Positions 18,477-27,427 are shown, counted from the stretch's first letter. The stretch is DNA of 64,000 nucleotides from Pseudomonas sp. MWU16-30317 (GCF_020515695.1 NZ_JAIWJA010000011.1:124001-188000); one strand, 5' to 3'. Translations and numbers: made by a program. The notes: generated from the sequence alone by a model not told the origin.

Positions 18477-18616
18477 TATTGTTGTCTCGGGCAAATTCGC
18501 TGCGGGCGTGTCGCGGCCCGGCGAAGGTATTTTTATGATTGCTCTGCCGGTATTTTTCGCTTGTGGCCTAGGCTTTAACAGAGGAAATTGGCGTATTTCT
18601 CTGTACTTTTCGCCAA

Positions 18617-18633
18617 TCGGGGCGATTATCGGA
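18617..18633 (-). promoter_or_regulatory. PcaR-box-like core in the pobR leader
   Basis: GGCGATTATCGGAT carries the exact core CGATTATCG (18623-18631) found in the pcaF operator, in the same orientation and also followed by GAT. It lies 4 bp before the pobR ribosome-binding site. A second core 19 bp away is only weakly matched. The role is inferred from sequence likeness. Confidence 0.4.
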
Positions 18634-18647
18634 TGGGAGGTTGGGTG

Positions 18648-19526
18648 GTGCTGTCGACAGTGATCCCGGTGTTCAAACTCTATGGAGAAGGCCAGGACTG
18701 GGCCACGCCTGATTTGCTGCATTGCGAAACCATCCCCAAACGCAGCCGCGTGCACCACTGGGAGATCCAGGCGCACCGTCATGCCGACCTGTGCCAGTTG
18801 CTGTACTTGCACAAGGGCGTGGCGCAGATCGAAATCGAAGGGCAATCCTTCACCCTGGACAAACCCGCCCTGCAGGTCGTCCCGCCGCTATGCGTGCACG
18901 GGTTTCGGTTTTCCGAGAACGTCGACGGTTTCGTCCTGACCCTGGCGGCACCGCTGGTGACGCAGTTGCACGCGCAACCCGGCGTGAGTAGCGATGTGCT
19001 GGGTAGCGCGGCGACCTATCCGGCCGGGCGGGATCGCGCCTACCTCAGCCGGTTGTTCAGCACCTTGCAGCATGAATATCAGAGCGAGCAGCCCGGACGC
19101 GATCTGTTGATGTTGTCGCTGGTCAACGTGCTTGGCGTCTGGGTCAGGCGGCAGTTCATCGAGCGCCATGCGGCCGCGCAGGCGCCAGAGCGCGGGCGTG
19201 AGTACTTCAGCCGTTTCAGTGCACTGGTCGAGCGTCGTTATGTGCAGCACCGCAGCATCGAGCAGTTGGCGCACGAGGTCGGTATCTCGGTCGCGCACCT
19301 GAATGTCATCTGCCGGGAATTGGCGGGGCAGTCGGCCTTGCAGGTAGTCCATCAACGCCTGCTGTTGGAGGCCAAGCGCAACCTGATCTACACCAACATG
19401 ACCATCAACCAGCTGGCCGAGCGCCTGGGGTTTGCCGATCCGGCTTATTTTTCGCGGTTCTTTCGACGCCTGACCGGTGTATCGCCCAAGGTCTTCCGGC
19501 AGCAGGACGTCAGCCTTCGTCGTTGA
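18648..19526 (+). CDS. pobR: AraC-family activator of pobA, PobR
   Basis: PobR (also called PobC in P. putida) activates pobA in response to 4-hydroxybenzoate. The protein of about 292 residues has an N-terminal AraC-type effector barrel (HRHADLCQLLYLHKGVAQIE) and a C-terminal double helix-turn-helix (from about residue 205, with EQLAHEVGISVAHLNVICRE and NQLAERLGFADPAYFSRFFR). I place the start at GTG 18648 (or the adjacent GTG 18645) because GGGAGG lies 7 bp upstream and the sequence then begins LSTVIPVFKLYG as in homologues; the ATG at 18588 would overlap the likely promoter. Confidence 0.92.
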   Translation: MLSTVIPVFKLYGEGQDWATPDLLHCETIPKRSRVHHWEIQAHRHADLCQLLYLHKGVAQIEIEGQSFTLDKPALQVVPPLCVHGFRFSENVDGFVLTLAAPLVTQLHAQPGVSSDVLGSAATYPAGRDRAYLSRLFSTLQHEYQSEQPGRDLLMLSLVNVLGVWVRRQFIERHAAAQAPERGREYFSRFSALVERRYVQHRSIEQLAHEVGISVAHLNVICRELAGQSALQVVHQRLLLEAKRNLIYTNMTINQLAERLGFADPAYFSRFFRRLTGVSPKVFRQQDVSLRR

Positions 19527-19598
19527 GCGGGCGTCGTGTGCCGACCTTGGAGCAGGTAGAATGCGCGGCAATTTCCCGGTCAATGTTGGAGCACAAAG

Positions 19599-19835
19599 AT
19601 GGCACGCAAAGCATTCAAGTGGCACGAGGCCGTATCGGCGGTGGTCCCCGGCGAAGGCGGTTATCGCGCGGCCATTGCTGTGAAAAACCTGGAGGGCGGT
19701 GGCGCCCCGCAATTTCACAAGGTACTGGACGGTCAGACTTTCAAGACCGCCTTTGATGCCGACGTGGCTGCTTGCGAGGTGCTGGCGCAACTGACCGATG
19801 TCGATGACGAAGGGCAGCTGCACTGGCAACCCTGA
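19599..19835 (+). CDS. small conserved hypothetical protein
   Basis: A 78-residue soluble protein of unknown function (MARKAFKWHEAVSAVVPGEG...), with no signal peptide or membrane segment. A GGAG ribosome-binding site lies 7 bp before the ATG and the codon use resembles neighbouring genes, so it is likely real. It lies convergent to the flavin reductase gene, with only 4 bp between the stop codons. I do not recognise the family. Confidence 0.65.
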   Translation: MARKAFKWHEAVSAVVPGEGGYRAAIAVKNLEGGGAPQFHKVLDGQTFKTAFDADVAACEVLAQLTDVDDEGQLHWQP

Positions 19836-19839
19836 TGTA

Positions 19840-20463
19840 TCAGGCCTTGGGGCGATACATCTGGAACAGCGCCTCGGGGCCCAGCCGGAAATAATCCGCC
19901 GGACCGCCACCGCGCAGGATCGGCTCGGCCGCTGCAGTGTCGTAGATGCCGTCCTTCAGCAGCGACTGGGCAATGTGCACGGCGACGACTTCGCCGAGTA
20001 TCAACCAGCTCGGCACCAACTGCTGATCGGCGCGTTGCAGCTGAATGATCTGGGTGACTTTGCACTCGAACGCCACCGGCGTCTCCTTGACCCGCGGCAC
20101 GCCGACGATCTGCGAGGGCACTGCGGTCAGGCCGCTCAATTCGAACTCGTTGACATCGGGGGCCACCGGTGCGCAGCTCTGGTTCATCGCCTCGGCCAGC
20201 GGCCGGGTGGCAAGGTTCCAGACGAACTCGCCCGTCGCTTCGATGTTGTTGAGGCTGTCCTTGCGGCCGATGCTGCAGAAACCGATGATCGGCGGGATGT
20301 AGTTGAAGGCGTTGAAGAAACTGTAAGGCGCCAGGTTGAGTTTGCCGTCGGCGCTTTGCGAGGAGATCCAGCCGATGGGCCGTGGGCCGACGATGGCGTT
20401 GAAGGGGTCGTGGGGCAGGCCGTGGCCGTTGGCGGGTTGGTAGCTATAGATGGTGTCTGTCAC
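19840..20463 (-). CDS. flavin reductase-like FMN-binding protein
   Basis: A 207-residue protein of the flavin reductase-like split-barrel family, of the subgroup with the opening HDPFNAIVGPRPIGWISSQS and the flavin-contact segment NLAPYSFFNAFNYIPPIIGF. Such proteins bind FMN and act as flavin reductases or as partners of oxygenases; the substrate here is unknown. Translation starts at GTG 20463 after AGGA. The gene lies 75 bp downstream of the MHS transporter on the opposite side of the operon border and may be transcribed on its own. Confidence 0.85.
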   Translation of the reverse strand: MTDTIYSYQPANGHGLPHDPFNAIVGPRPIGWISSQSADGKLNLAPYSFFNAFNYIPPIIGFCSIGRKDSLNNIEATGEFVWNLATRPLAEAMNQSCAPVAPDVNEFELSGLTAVPSQIVGVPRVKETPVAFECKVTQIIQLQRADQQLVPSWLILGEVVAVHIAQSLLKDGIYDTAAAEPILRGGGPADYFRLGPEALFQMYRPKA

Positions 20464-20538
20464 GATGGCGGATCCTCATGGCGGCGAATGCCCCAGTGTA
20501 CGCCAACATCGGGGCAGACGACGCTCAAGTGCGGACGG

Positions 20539-21852
20539 TCAGTCGGCGTCGATCCTTGAGTTGTCGCGGGTGTCCTTCATGAACACATACACCAGCAGCG
20601 AGCAGGCGATGCAGGCGGTGACATACCAGTAGTAACCGCTTTCCATGCCGGCTTGCTTGAACCACAGCGCGATCAGCTCGGCGGTGCCGCCGAAGATCGA
20701 CACGGTCAGTGCGTACGGCAGGCCGACCCCCAGGGCGCGGATCTGAGCCGGGAACAGCTCGGCCTTCACGATCGCGTTGATCGAGGTGTAGCCGCTGACG
20801 ATGATCAGCGCCGCCATGATCAGGAAGAACGCCCCCCACCAGGTTTCGATGGCGTGCAGGGTGGTCAGGATCGGCACCGTGAACAGCGTGCCCAGTACCC
20901 CGAAGGCGATCAGGATCGGCCGGCGGCCGATCTTGTCCGACAGTGCGCCGATCACTGGTTGCAGGCACATGAACAGGAACAGCGTGGCGGCGGAAATCGC
21001 CGTCGACTCACCCTTGCTGAAGCCCACGGTGTTGACCAGATACTTTTGCATGTAGGTGGTGTAGGTGTAGAACGCCAGGGTGCCGCCCATGGTCAGGCCG
21101 ACCACGGTGAGCAACTCCTTGGGGTGGCGCATGAGGATGGTGATGGTGCGTTCTTTCTTTTTGCTCTGTTGCGTCTTGGTGAAGGATTCGGTTTCTTCCA
21201 TGCCGCGGCGAAGGTACAGGGCGACCACCGCGCACATCGCGCCGATCACGAAGGGCACGCGCCAGCCCCAGCTGATCAGTTGCTCTTCGGTGAGGGTCTG
21301 TTGCAGGACGATCAATACCGCCAGAGCAATGAGCTGGCCGGAGATCAGCGTCACGTACTGGAAGCTGGAGAAGAATCCGCGATGTTCCTTGCTGGCCATC
21401 TCGCTGAGATAGGTCGCCGAAGTACCGTATTCGCCCCCCACCGACAGGCCCTGCATCAGGCGCGCGAGCACCAGCAGGATCGGCGCGGCGACACCGATGG
21501 TTTCATAACTCGGGGTCAGGGCGATGACCAGGGAACCGAAGCACATCAACAGTACCGAGGCCATCAGCGCTGCCTTGCGGCCTTTGCGGTCGGCGTACAG
21601 GCCCATCAACCAGCCGCCCAGCGGGCGCATCAGGAAGCCGACGGCGAAGATCGCGGCGGTATTGAGCAGTTGGGCGGTGAGGTCCCCCTTGGGGAAGAAC
21701 ACTTGAGCGAAGTACAGCGAAAACGCAGCGTAGACATACCAGTCATACCACTCGACCATGTTGCCCACCGAGCCGCTGAATATGGAGCGCAGGCGACTTG
21801 AAGTGGTGCGGGTGGTTGTCGCATCGGCAGATGCAGGTGCAGGGCTCTGCAT
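20539..21852 (-). CDS. MFS transporter of the metabolite:H+ symporter family
   Basis: A 437-residue inner-membrane transporter with 12 predicted membrane segments. MHS-family marks are GNMVEWYDWYVYAAF near the N-terminus, GLYADRKGRKAA in loop 2-3 and the central RLMQGLSVGGEYGTSATYL. It is related to alpha-ketoglutarate and shikimate permeases and to PcaT at 4631-5920. The substrate cannot be read from sequence; dicarboxylates are the best guess. GGGGAAA precedes the ATG. Neighbours do not indicate a pathway. Confidence 0.85.
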   Translation of the reverse strand: MQSPAPASADATTTRTTSSRLRSIFSGSVGNMVEWYDWYVYAAFSLYFAQVFFPKGDLTAQLLNTAAIFAVGFLMRPLGGWLMGLYADRKGRKAALMASVLLMCFGSLVIALTPSYETIGVAAPILLVLARLMQGLSVGGEYGTSATYLSEMASKEHRGFFSSFQYVTLISGQLIALAVLIVLQQTLTEEQLISWGWRVPFVIGAMCAVVALYLRRGMEETESFTKTQQSKKKERTITILMRHPKELLTVVGLTMGGTLAFYTYTTYMQKYLVNTVGFSKGESTAISAATLFLFMCLQPVIGALSDKIGRRPILIAFGVLGTLFTVPILTTLHAIETWWGAFFLIMAALIIVSGYTSINAIVKAELFPAQIRALGVGLPYALTVSIFGGTAELIALWFKQAGMESGYYWYVTACIACSLLVYVFMKDTRDNSRIDAD

Positions 21853-22041
21853 AAAATTTCCCCAGGGGTTGTTTTTTTAAGGCGCGCAAACTAACACGGT
21901 CGATGACCAGGGCCTGGGAGGCATATTTACAAGTTGTTTCAGCGAGTGCCGAGGAAGGGCGGGAAGTGCGCCACAGCACTGTTACAGCAAGGGAGGGGGA
22001 TTTGTAGGCAATTATGTAACAAGATTTCTGGAGCCGCACAT

Positions 22042-22067
22042 GCAAGCGCAGGATGCCCTGCGCTTGC
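22042..22067. terminator. hairpin downstream of bglX
   Basis: An 11-bp perfect stem (22042-22052 with 22057-22067) and 4-base loop lie 10 bp past the bglX stop. There is no T-run on the minus side, so it may be a terminator of weak type or an mRNA-stabilising hairpin. Confidence 0.5.
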
Positions 22068-22077
22068 GCTTGGCGAC

Positions 22078-24372
22078 TTACAGCAGTTCGAAACTCTGTT
22101 GCTTGACGGTCTGCGAATCCAGGCCGATCTGCACGTTGAACTGACCTGGCTCGGCCACATACTTGAGCTGAGCGTTATAGAACTTCAGATCGTCCTCACT
22201 GATGCTGAAGTGCACGACTTTCTGCTCGCCTGGCGCCAATTGCACCTTCTCGAAGTTTTTCAGCTGCTTGACCGGGCGGGCGATGGAGGCGGTGACATCG
22301 CGCAAGTACAACTGCACCACCGTCGCACCGGCGACCTTGCCGGTATTGGTGACGGTCACGCTGGCGTCGAGCTTGCCGCCTTTCTTCAGGGTCTGTGCCG
22401 AAAGGGTCACGTCCGACAGGTTGAAGTCGGTGTAGCTCAGGCCGTAGCCGAACGGATAGAGCGGGCCGGTTTCATCATCGAAATACTGGGACTTGTAATT
22501 GCCAACCTGTCCCGCCACGACCGGGCGGCCAATGCTCACGTGGTTGTAGTAGGTCGGGATCTGGCCGACGGAACGCGGGAAGGTAATGGGCAACTTGCCC
22601 GACGGGTTGTAGTCGCCGAACAGCACGTCGGCGATGGCGTTACCGCCTTCAGTGCCGCTGAACCAGGTCTCGAGCATTGCGTCGGCCTGGTTGCGCTCAT
22701 TGACCAGCGACAACGGCCGACCGTTCATGAGCACCAGCACCAGGGGCTTGCCGGTGGCCTTGAGCGCCTTGATGAGATTGCGCTGGACCTCGGGAATTTC
22801 CAGAGTAGTGCGGCTGGCGGATTCATGGGACATGGGGCGCGCCTCACCGACCGCTGCGACGATGACATCGGCCTGTTGGGCCGCTTGCACCGCTTCGGCG
22901 ATCATCTGCTCATCAGAGCGCGGATCGTTCTGGACCTCGACACGGTCCTGGGTAATGCCGTTGAGGAAATCGATGGTCTTTTTGTCGTCGGTGATGTTGG
23001 CGCCGCGTGCATAGACCACCTTGGCCTTGTCGCCGACCGCATTTTGCAGGCCTTGCAGCAAGGTGACGGTCTGCTCGTAACGGCCCGCGCCCGACCAGCT
23101 GCCGAGCATGTCGGCGTGGGAATCGGCCAGCGGCCCGACCAGGGCGATGGTGCCTTGTTTCTTGAGGGGCAGGGTCTGGTTGCGGTTTTCCAGCAGCACC
23201 ATGCTCTTGCGGGCGACCTCGCGGGCAGGTTCGCGATGCAGGCGGCTTTCGGCATTGATATCCACCGGATCGTCGCTGGCCTTGCCGATGCGGCGGTAAG
23301 GGTCGGCGAACAGACCCAGGTCCCACTTGGCGCCGAGGACTTCGCGCACGGCGTTGTCGATCTTGCGCTCCGGCACCGCACCGGACTTGACCAGCGCCGG
23401 CAGTTCGGAGCCGTACAGCGAGTCGTTCATGCTCTGATCGATACCGGCGGTGATCGACTGCTGCGCCGCGTCGGCGCCGTCGCGGGCGACACCGTGCTTG
23501 ATCAGTTCGGCGATAGCGCCATGGTCACTCACGGTCAGACCCTTGAAGCCCCAGTCCTTGCGCAGCAGATCCTGCATCAGCCAGGTGTTCGAGGTGGCTG
23601 GCACGCCATTGATCGAGTTCAGCGCCACCATGACGCCACCAGCGCCGGCATCGAGGGCGGCGCGGTAAGGCGGCAGGTAATCGTTGTACATGCGCACTGC
23701 GCTCATATCGACGATGTTGTAGTCGCGTCCACCCTCGACCGCGCCGTACAGGGCGAAATGCTTGACCACCGCCATCAGGCTGTCCGGATTGCTGAGTTGC
23801 TTGCCTTGATAGCTCTGCACCATGACCTTGGCGATGCGCGACACCAGGTAGGTATCCTCGCCGAAACCTTCGCTGGTGCGGCCCCAGCGTGGATCGCGTG
23901 CGATGTCGACCATCGGCCCATAGGTCATGTCGAGGCTGTCGGAGGTGGCTTCGATTGCCGCAGTACGCGCGCTCAGGGCAATGGCGTCCATGTCCCAGCT
24001 GGACGCCAGGCCCAGGCTGATCGGGAATACCGTACGCTGGCCGTGGATCACGTCATAGGCGAACGACATGGGGATTTTCAGACGGCTGTGCTTGACGGCT
24101 GCGTCCTGCATCATGCGGTTGTCGGGCCGGTTGACCGAGTTGAACGTGGCGCCGATATGACCGGCGGCGATTTCTTTGGCGATCTGCTCGCGGGTCATCT
24201 CCGGGCCGATGCTGATAAGGCGCAACTGGCCGATCTTTTCTTCCAGGGTCATGCGTTTCAACAGATCGTTGATAAACGTGTCCTTGTCTTTGTTCGCGAC
24301 GGTCGAAACTGCGGCCTGGACCGGTTGAAAGGCCAGGCCAACGCACAGGGCAAGCAAACACAACTTGTTCAT
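22078..24372 (-). CDS. bglX: periplasmic beta-glucosidase BglX (GH3)
   Basis: BglX hydrolyses terminal beta-linked glucose from short glucans and glucosides in the periplasm. The 764-residue protein (E. coli BglX is 765) has a signal peptide (cleavage near QAAVS, about residue 20), the GH3 N-terminal barrel, the nucleophile Asp283 in GLTVSDHGAI, the GH3 C-terminal sandwich and a fibronectin-like end. The start ATG 24372 gives the signal peptide; the longer frame from 24423 would bury it. It is monocistronic, with the MHS transporter downstream on the same strand. Confidence 0.95.
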   Translation of the reverse strand: MNKLCLLALCVGLAFQPVQAAVSTVANKDKDTFINDLLKRMTLEEKIGQLRLISIGPEMTREQIAKEIAAGHIGATFNSVNRPDNRMMQDAAVKHSRLKIPMSFAYDVIHGQRTVFPISLGLASSWDMDAIALSARTAAIEATSDSLDMTYGPMVDIARDPRWGRTSEGFGEDTYLVSRIAKVMVQSYQGKQLSNPDSLMAVVKHFALYGAVEGGRDYNIVDMSAVRMYNDYLPPYRAALDAGAGGVMVALNSINGVPATSNTWLMQDLLRKDWGFKGLTVSDHGAIAELIKHGVARDGADAAQQSITAGIDQSMNDSLYGSELPALVKSGAVPERKIDNAVREVLGAKWDLGLFADPYRRIGKASDDPVDINAESRLHREPAREVARKSMVLLENRNQTLPLKKQGTIALVGPLADSHADMLGSWSGAGRYEQTVTLLQGLQNAVGDKAKVVYARGANITDDKKTIDFLNGITQDRVEVQNDPRSDEQMIAEAVQAAQQADVIVAAVGEARPMSHESASRTTLEIPEVQRNLIKALKATGKPLVLVLMNGRPLSLVNERNQADAMLETWFSGTEGGNAIADVLFGDYNPSGKLPITFPRSVGQIPTYYNHVSIGRPVVAGQVGNYKSQYFDDETGPLYPFGYGLSYTDFNLSDVTLSAQTLKKGGKLDASVTVTNTGKVAGATVVQLYLRDVTASIARPVKQLKNFEKVQLAPGEQKVVHFSISEDDLKFYNAQLKYVAEPGQFNVQIGLDSQTVKQQSFELL

Positions 24373-24670
24373 TGAATATTCTCGGGGCGTACTGCGGTAT
24401 CGATAGGGATACGGCGCCGCCAAAGTGAAAAAGGCAAGCGGCTGTTATTGTTCGAAGCTGGGCATCTTTTAGCCGATTGCGCGGCCGCAATCCAGCCCCG
24501 ACGCATCATGGCTTGCCGTGTGAAGGCCTGACGCCCGCAAATACGGCACCTTGGCGCGAGTGAAAAGTGACTGAACGTCGGCGTACGGCATTTACCCCGT
24601 GCTCGCGAACGCGCAGCGCCGTAAAATACCCGGCTTTACCCGTGCGCGGGCGTCCGAGGTTTTGCTGTAT

Positions 24671-25936
24671 ATGTCTGCTTCCCTGCCTTCTGCCAAAAAC
24701 AGCGCTGCCCAGAGCCTTGGCTCCGAGGATCCCTGCGCGCAGTTTCTGTCGGTGCTCGACACCAGCCTGCACCACAATGCCCTTATCAAGATGGTGTTCT
24801 CCCGCCACGTTGGCCCGGAGGCGGAGTTGCAGCGCGTCAGCGTCAAGCCGCTGATGGTCAAGGACCAGCCTTGCCTGTCGTTCGTCTATCGCTACAAGAC
24901 GCGCGATATCACCCGCAACCTGAGCCTGGCAGAGGGCGTTGCGCAGGTGGCCGAGTGGTTGCCGCAGGTGTTCAAGACCGCGCATTTGCTGACCCTGACC
25001 GACGAGTTGCAGCTGGAATTCAGCAAGAAGGGCAAAGCCATGCTCCATCGCAGCAAGGCCGCCCAGGCCCGGACGCTGCCATCGGCCGAGCACGATCGCG
25101 AGAAAAAGCGTTATCTCGAATTGTCTCGACCCTTCCTGCAGGACCTGGGCGTCACCAATGGCCAGCACGAGCTGATTCCGGCGATGTCGCGCAAATGGAA
25201 GCAGATCAACAAGTTCATCGAAGTGTTCGCTCACGCACTGAGCACCTCCAGCCTGCCCACGGACAGACCACTCAAAGTCGCCGATTTCGGTTCGGGCAAG
25301 GGTTACCTGACGTTCGCGATCCACGATTATCTGCGCAATACCTTACAGCGAGAGGCCGAGGTCACGGGCGTGGAGTTGCGCCAGGACATGGTTACCCTGT
25401 GCAACAGCGCCGCCGCTCGACTGGAGCATTCGGGGCTGGTGTTCGAGTGTGGCGACGTGCGCAGCGTGGTGCCCAGCCAGATCGACGTGATGATCGCGCT
25501 GCATGCCTGTGACATCGCCACTGACTACGCGATCCATACCGGCATTCGTTGTGGCGCGGCGATCATCATGTGCTCGCCTTGCTGTCACAAGGAGATCCGC
25601 CTGCAAATCCAGAGCCCTGGCCTGCTCAAGCCAATGCTGCAATACGGTCTGCACCTCGGGCAGCAGGCCGAAATGGTCACCGATGCGTTGCGGGCCCTGT
25701 ATCTGGAAGCCTGTGGCTACGAGACCAAAGTGTTCGAGTTCATTTCGCTGGAGCACACCAATAAAAACAAGATGATTCTGGCGGTCAAGCGCGCCACACC
25801 GCAGAACGTCGAGGCCCTGCTGGAAAAGATCCAGGCGTTGAAGGCCTTCTATGCGATCGAATCGCAGTCTCTGGAATCCCTGCTGCGCGCCGATGGCCTG
25901 CTGCCAGGCCCGGCGGTTTTGTCGCCTGTGCAGTGA
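24671..25936 (+). CDS. SAM-dependent methyltransferase
   Basis: A 421-residue protein with a class I methyltransferase domain in its C-terminal half: motif I VADFGSGKGYLTFAI, then GVELRQDMV and ALHACDIATDYAI, followed by a cysteine-rich MCSPCCHKE. This layout resembles the Methyltransf_32 group (METTL25/GSTCD-like). The N-terminal 170 residues have no motif I recognise. The likely target is RNA or a protein, but the substrate is unknown. The ATG at 24671 follows GAGG; the frame opens earlier at 24599. Transcribed alone. Confidence 0.8.
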   Translation: MSASLPSAKNSAAQSLGSEDPCAQFLSVLDTSLHHNALIKMVFSRHVGPEAELQRVSVKPLMVKDQPCLSFVYRYKTRDITRNLSLAEGVAQVAEWLPQVFKTAHLLTLTDELQLEFSKKGKAMLHRSKAAQARTLPSAEHDREKKRYLELSRPFLQDLGVTNGQHELIPAMSRKWKQINKFIEVFAHALSTSSLPTDRPLKVADFGSGKGYLTFAIHDYLRNTLQREAEVTGVELRQDMVTLCNSAAARLEHSGLVFECGDVRSVVPSQIDVMIALHACDIATDYAIHTGIRCGAAIIMCSPCCHKEIRLQIQSPGLLKPMLQYGLHLGQQAEMVTDALRALYLEACGYETKVFEFISLEHTNKNKMILAVKRATPQNVEALLEKIQALKAFYAIESQSLESLLRADGLLPGPAVLSPVQ

Positions 25937-26010
25937 CAAGCGCAACTGATGGGACGGGGCTGTCCTGTTGTTCAAGATGATTCGGTCTTGAACAATAGGG
26001 AGCCAGGCTT

Positions 26011-26244
26011 ATGGCATCTCGACTCATCGAAGCTTGCGACCCCGTGTACCTGACCCCTCGGGAGCGTGAAGTGCTGTACTGGTATGGCAAGAGCAAGACG
26101 TCCTGGGAAATCGCGCTGATCCTGGGATGTGCCGAAACCACGATCAATTTCCATTTCGCCAATATCCGCAGCAAATTCGCCGTGGGCAGCCGCGGTGCGG
26201 CCTGGCATCTGGCGCAGGCGCGGGGAATGCTGCGTACCGATTGA
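26011..26244 (+). CDS. stand-alone LuxR-type helix-turn-helix protein
   Basis: A 77-residue protein made almost only of a GerE/LuxR DNA-binding domain: LTPREREVLYWYGKSKTSWE, then EIALILGCAETTINFHFANI. It lacks the receiver or autoinducer domain of ordinary LuxR proteins. A GGGAG ribosome-binding site precedes the ATG and a strong terminator follows. It sits just before the phage-derived genes and may control them or be phage-borne itself. Confidence 0.85.
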   Translation: MASRLIEACDPVYLTPREREVLYWYGKSKTSWEIALILGCAETTINFHFANIRSKFAVGSRGAAWHLAQARGMLRTD

Positions 26245-26260
26245 CACTTGTGCCACGCCC

Positions 26261-26298
26261 ACGCCAACGCCCATCCCTTGATGGGCGTTGGCGTTTTT
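26261..26298 (+). terminator. terminator after the LuxR-type gene
   Basis: A perfect 14-bp stem (26261-26274 with 26281-26294), 6-base loop, followed by TTTT. It isolates the HTH gene from the gpL-holin operon. Confidence 0.85.
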
Positions 26299-26430
26299 GT
26301 GTGCGTTGTTGAACCTGTTTGTACGCGTGGTGCGGACAAACCCGGGGCGTTGTTCCAAGACAGAGCGGACAACACTATAGGGGCATGCGGCACCGCATCC
26401 GGTGCCCCCTTCGTTTGGTGAGCGTCAAGC

Positions 26431-26787
26431 ATGCAGACCTTATTCGAGGACGCCTCGGCACTACTCCCGCCGTGCCGTTTGCGTCATGACCCTTTCTGGC
26501 CGCCGGTGCACTGCACGCAGGTGCGTCAGGCCTTGAACCTCGGGCAGACAATCAGCGACCAGCGCCTGGCGGTTGCCCTGCACAGTGCATTGATCCGGGT
26601 GGAGCGCGATTTGGCGGGCGCCCGCTGCCTGTGGCGACGCCAAGGCTACAAGGCGCTGGAACAGGTCCCATGTGCGCTGGATGGCGAACTCCCGGTGGTC
26701 GTGCGCCAGTATCTTGAAACACTGTACGAACACGTGCGGATGTTGCTGGCAGAGCAGTTGCACATCAGGGAGTGCTGGCATGGCTAA
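26431..26787 (+). CDS. GpL-like phage head completion protein
   Basis: The 118-residue product matches the pattern of P2 GpL-type head completion/stabilisation proteins: a WPPV segment near the N-terminus, SDQRLAVALHSALIRVERDL, a GY-x-LEQVPC segment, and QYLETLYEHVRMLLAEQ at the end. GpL normally caps filled capsids. Its length is shorter than the usual 150-160 residues, mainly at the ends. It overlaps the next gene by 8 bp. With no other capsid genes present its original role is lost unless it acts with a helper phage. Confidence 0.6.
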   Translation: MQTLFEDASALLPPCRLRHDPFWPPVHCTQVRQALNLGQTISDQRLAVALHSALIRVERDLAGARCLWRRQGYKALEQVPCALDGELPVVVRQYLETLYEHVRMLLAEQLHIRECWHG

Positions 26788-27124
26788 CAGCCTCGCGACT
26801 CTTTATGTGGGCCTGGGCCTGGCCACACTTGCACCGCTGATCGATGGCGACGCCTTGTTCGGCGCCTTGCTGGGCGGCTGGCTGGTCACTACCACCCAAA
26901 GTGAACTCAAGGCTTGGCAACGGCTGGCGTCGTTGCTGATGTCGGCAGGGGTGGGCTATCTGTTCACGCCGGTGGCACAGCCCTTGTTACCGGTACTGTC
27001 CAATGGCGCCGCGGCGTTTTTCTGCGCGATGCTGGTCATTCCGGTCAGCGTCAAGATCATGCACTGGACGCACTCCGCCGATTTGCGCGACATCGTCCAA
27101 AAACTGCGAGGTGGACGACCATGA
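26780..27124 (+). CDS. holin-like phage membrane protein
   Basis: A 114-residue protein with three or four hydrophobic segments (LATLYVGLGLATLAPLIDG, DALFGALLGGWLVTTTQ, LLMSAGVGYLFTPVAQPLL, AAAFFCAMLVIPVSVKIMHW). The pattern APLIDG-ALxGALLG-W is seen in holin-like proteins next to L and X genes of P2-like Pseudomonas phages. The ATG at 26780 follows AGGGAG and overlaps gpL; its stop overlaps the next start (ATGA). Holin function is inferred from context. Confidence 0.65.
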   Translation: MANSLATLYVGLGLATLAPLIDGDALFGALLGGWLVTTTQSELKAWQRLASLLMSAGVGYLFTPVAQPLLPVLSNGAAAFFCAMLVIPVSVKIMHWTHSADLRDIVQKLRGGRP

Positions 27125-27402
27125 CCCTTGGATTGATTGTGCCGTTGATCACGGCCAGTGCGTTTCTGGTGAGCGCGTTGCTGCTGGTCTGCGGTCGGCA
27201 GACTGCGCCGAGGCCTTCGAGGCGGGTCAAGCTGTTCAGCAGCTTGCTGGGGGTCTCATTGTGCCTGGCCAGCCTGGAAATCCTGCTGTTCCAGCCCTCG
27301 GTGAGTTTGTGGCATGCGACTACCAGCGTGCTGCTGTGCTGCCTGATTATTCGGGTGCGGGGTCAGATGGCGCTGCTGCTGGGGGGGGCGGATGATGAGT
27401 GA
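27121..27402 (+). CDS. second holin-like phage membrane protein
   Basis: A 93-residue protein with three hydrophobic segments (IVPLITASAFLVSALLLVC, LFSSLLGVSLCLASLEILLF, ATTSVLLCCLIIRV). Its ATG overlaps the previous stop by four bases, so the two are translated together. Paired small membrane proteins are common in the lysis modules of P2-like phages. It ends 25 bp before the convergent repressor gene. Confidence 0.6.
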   Translation: MTLGLIVPLITASAFLVSALLLVCGRQTAPRPSRRVKLFSSLLGVSLCLASLEILLFQPSVSLWHATTSVLLCCLIIRVRGQMALLLGGADDE

Positions 27403-27427
27403 TCAGAGGCCATGGCCAGGGTCAGGA

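Noticed and set aside
21934..24375. 813-residue plus-strand frame
   Set aside because: Exactly antisense to bglX, which has clear GH3 motifs.
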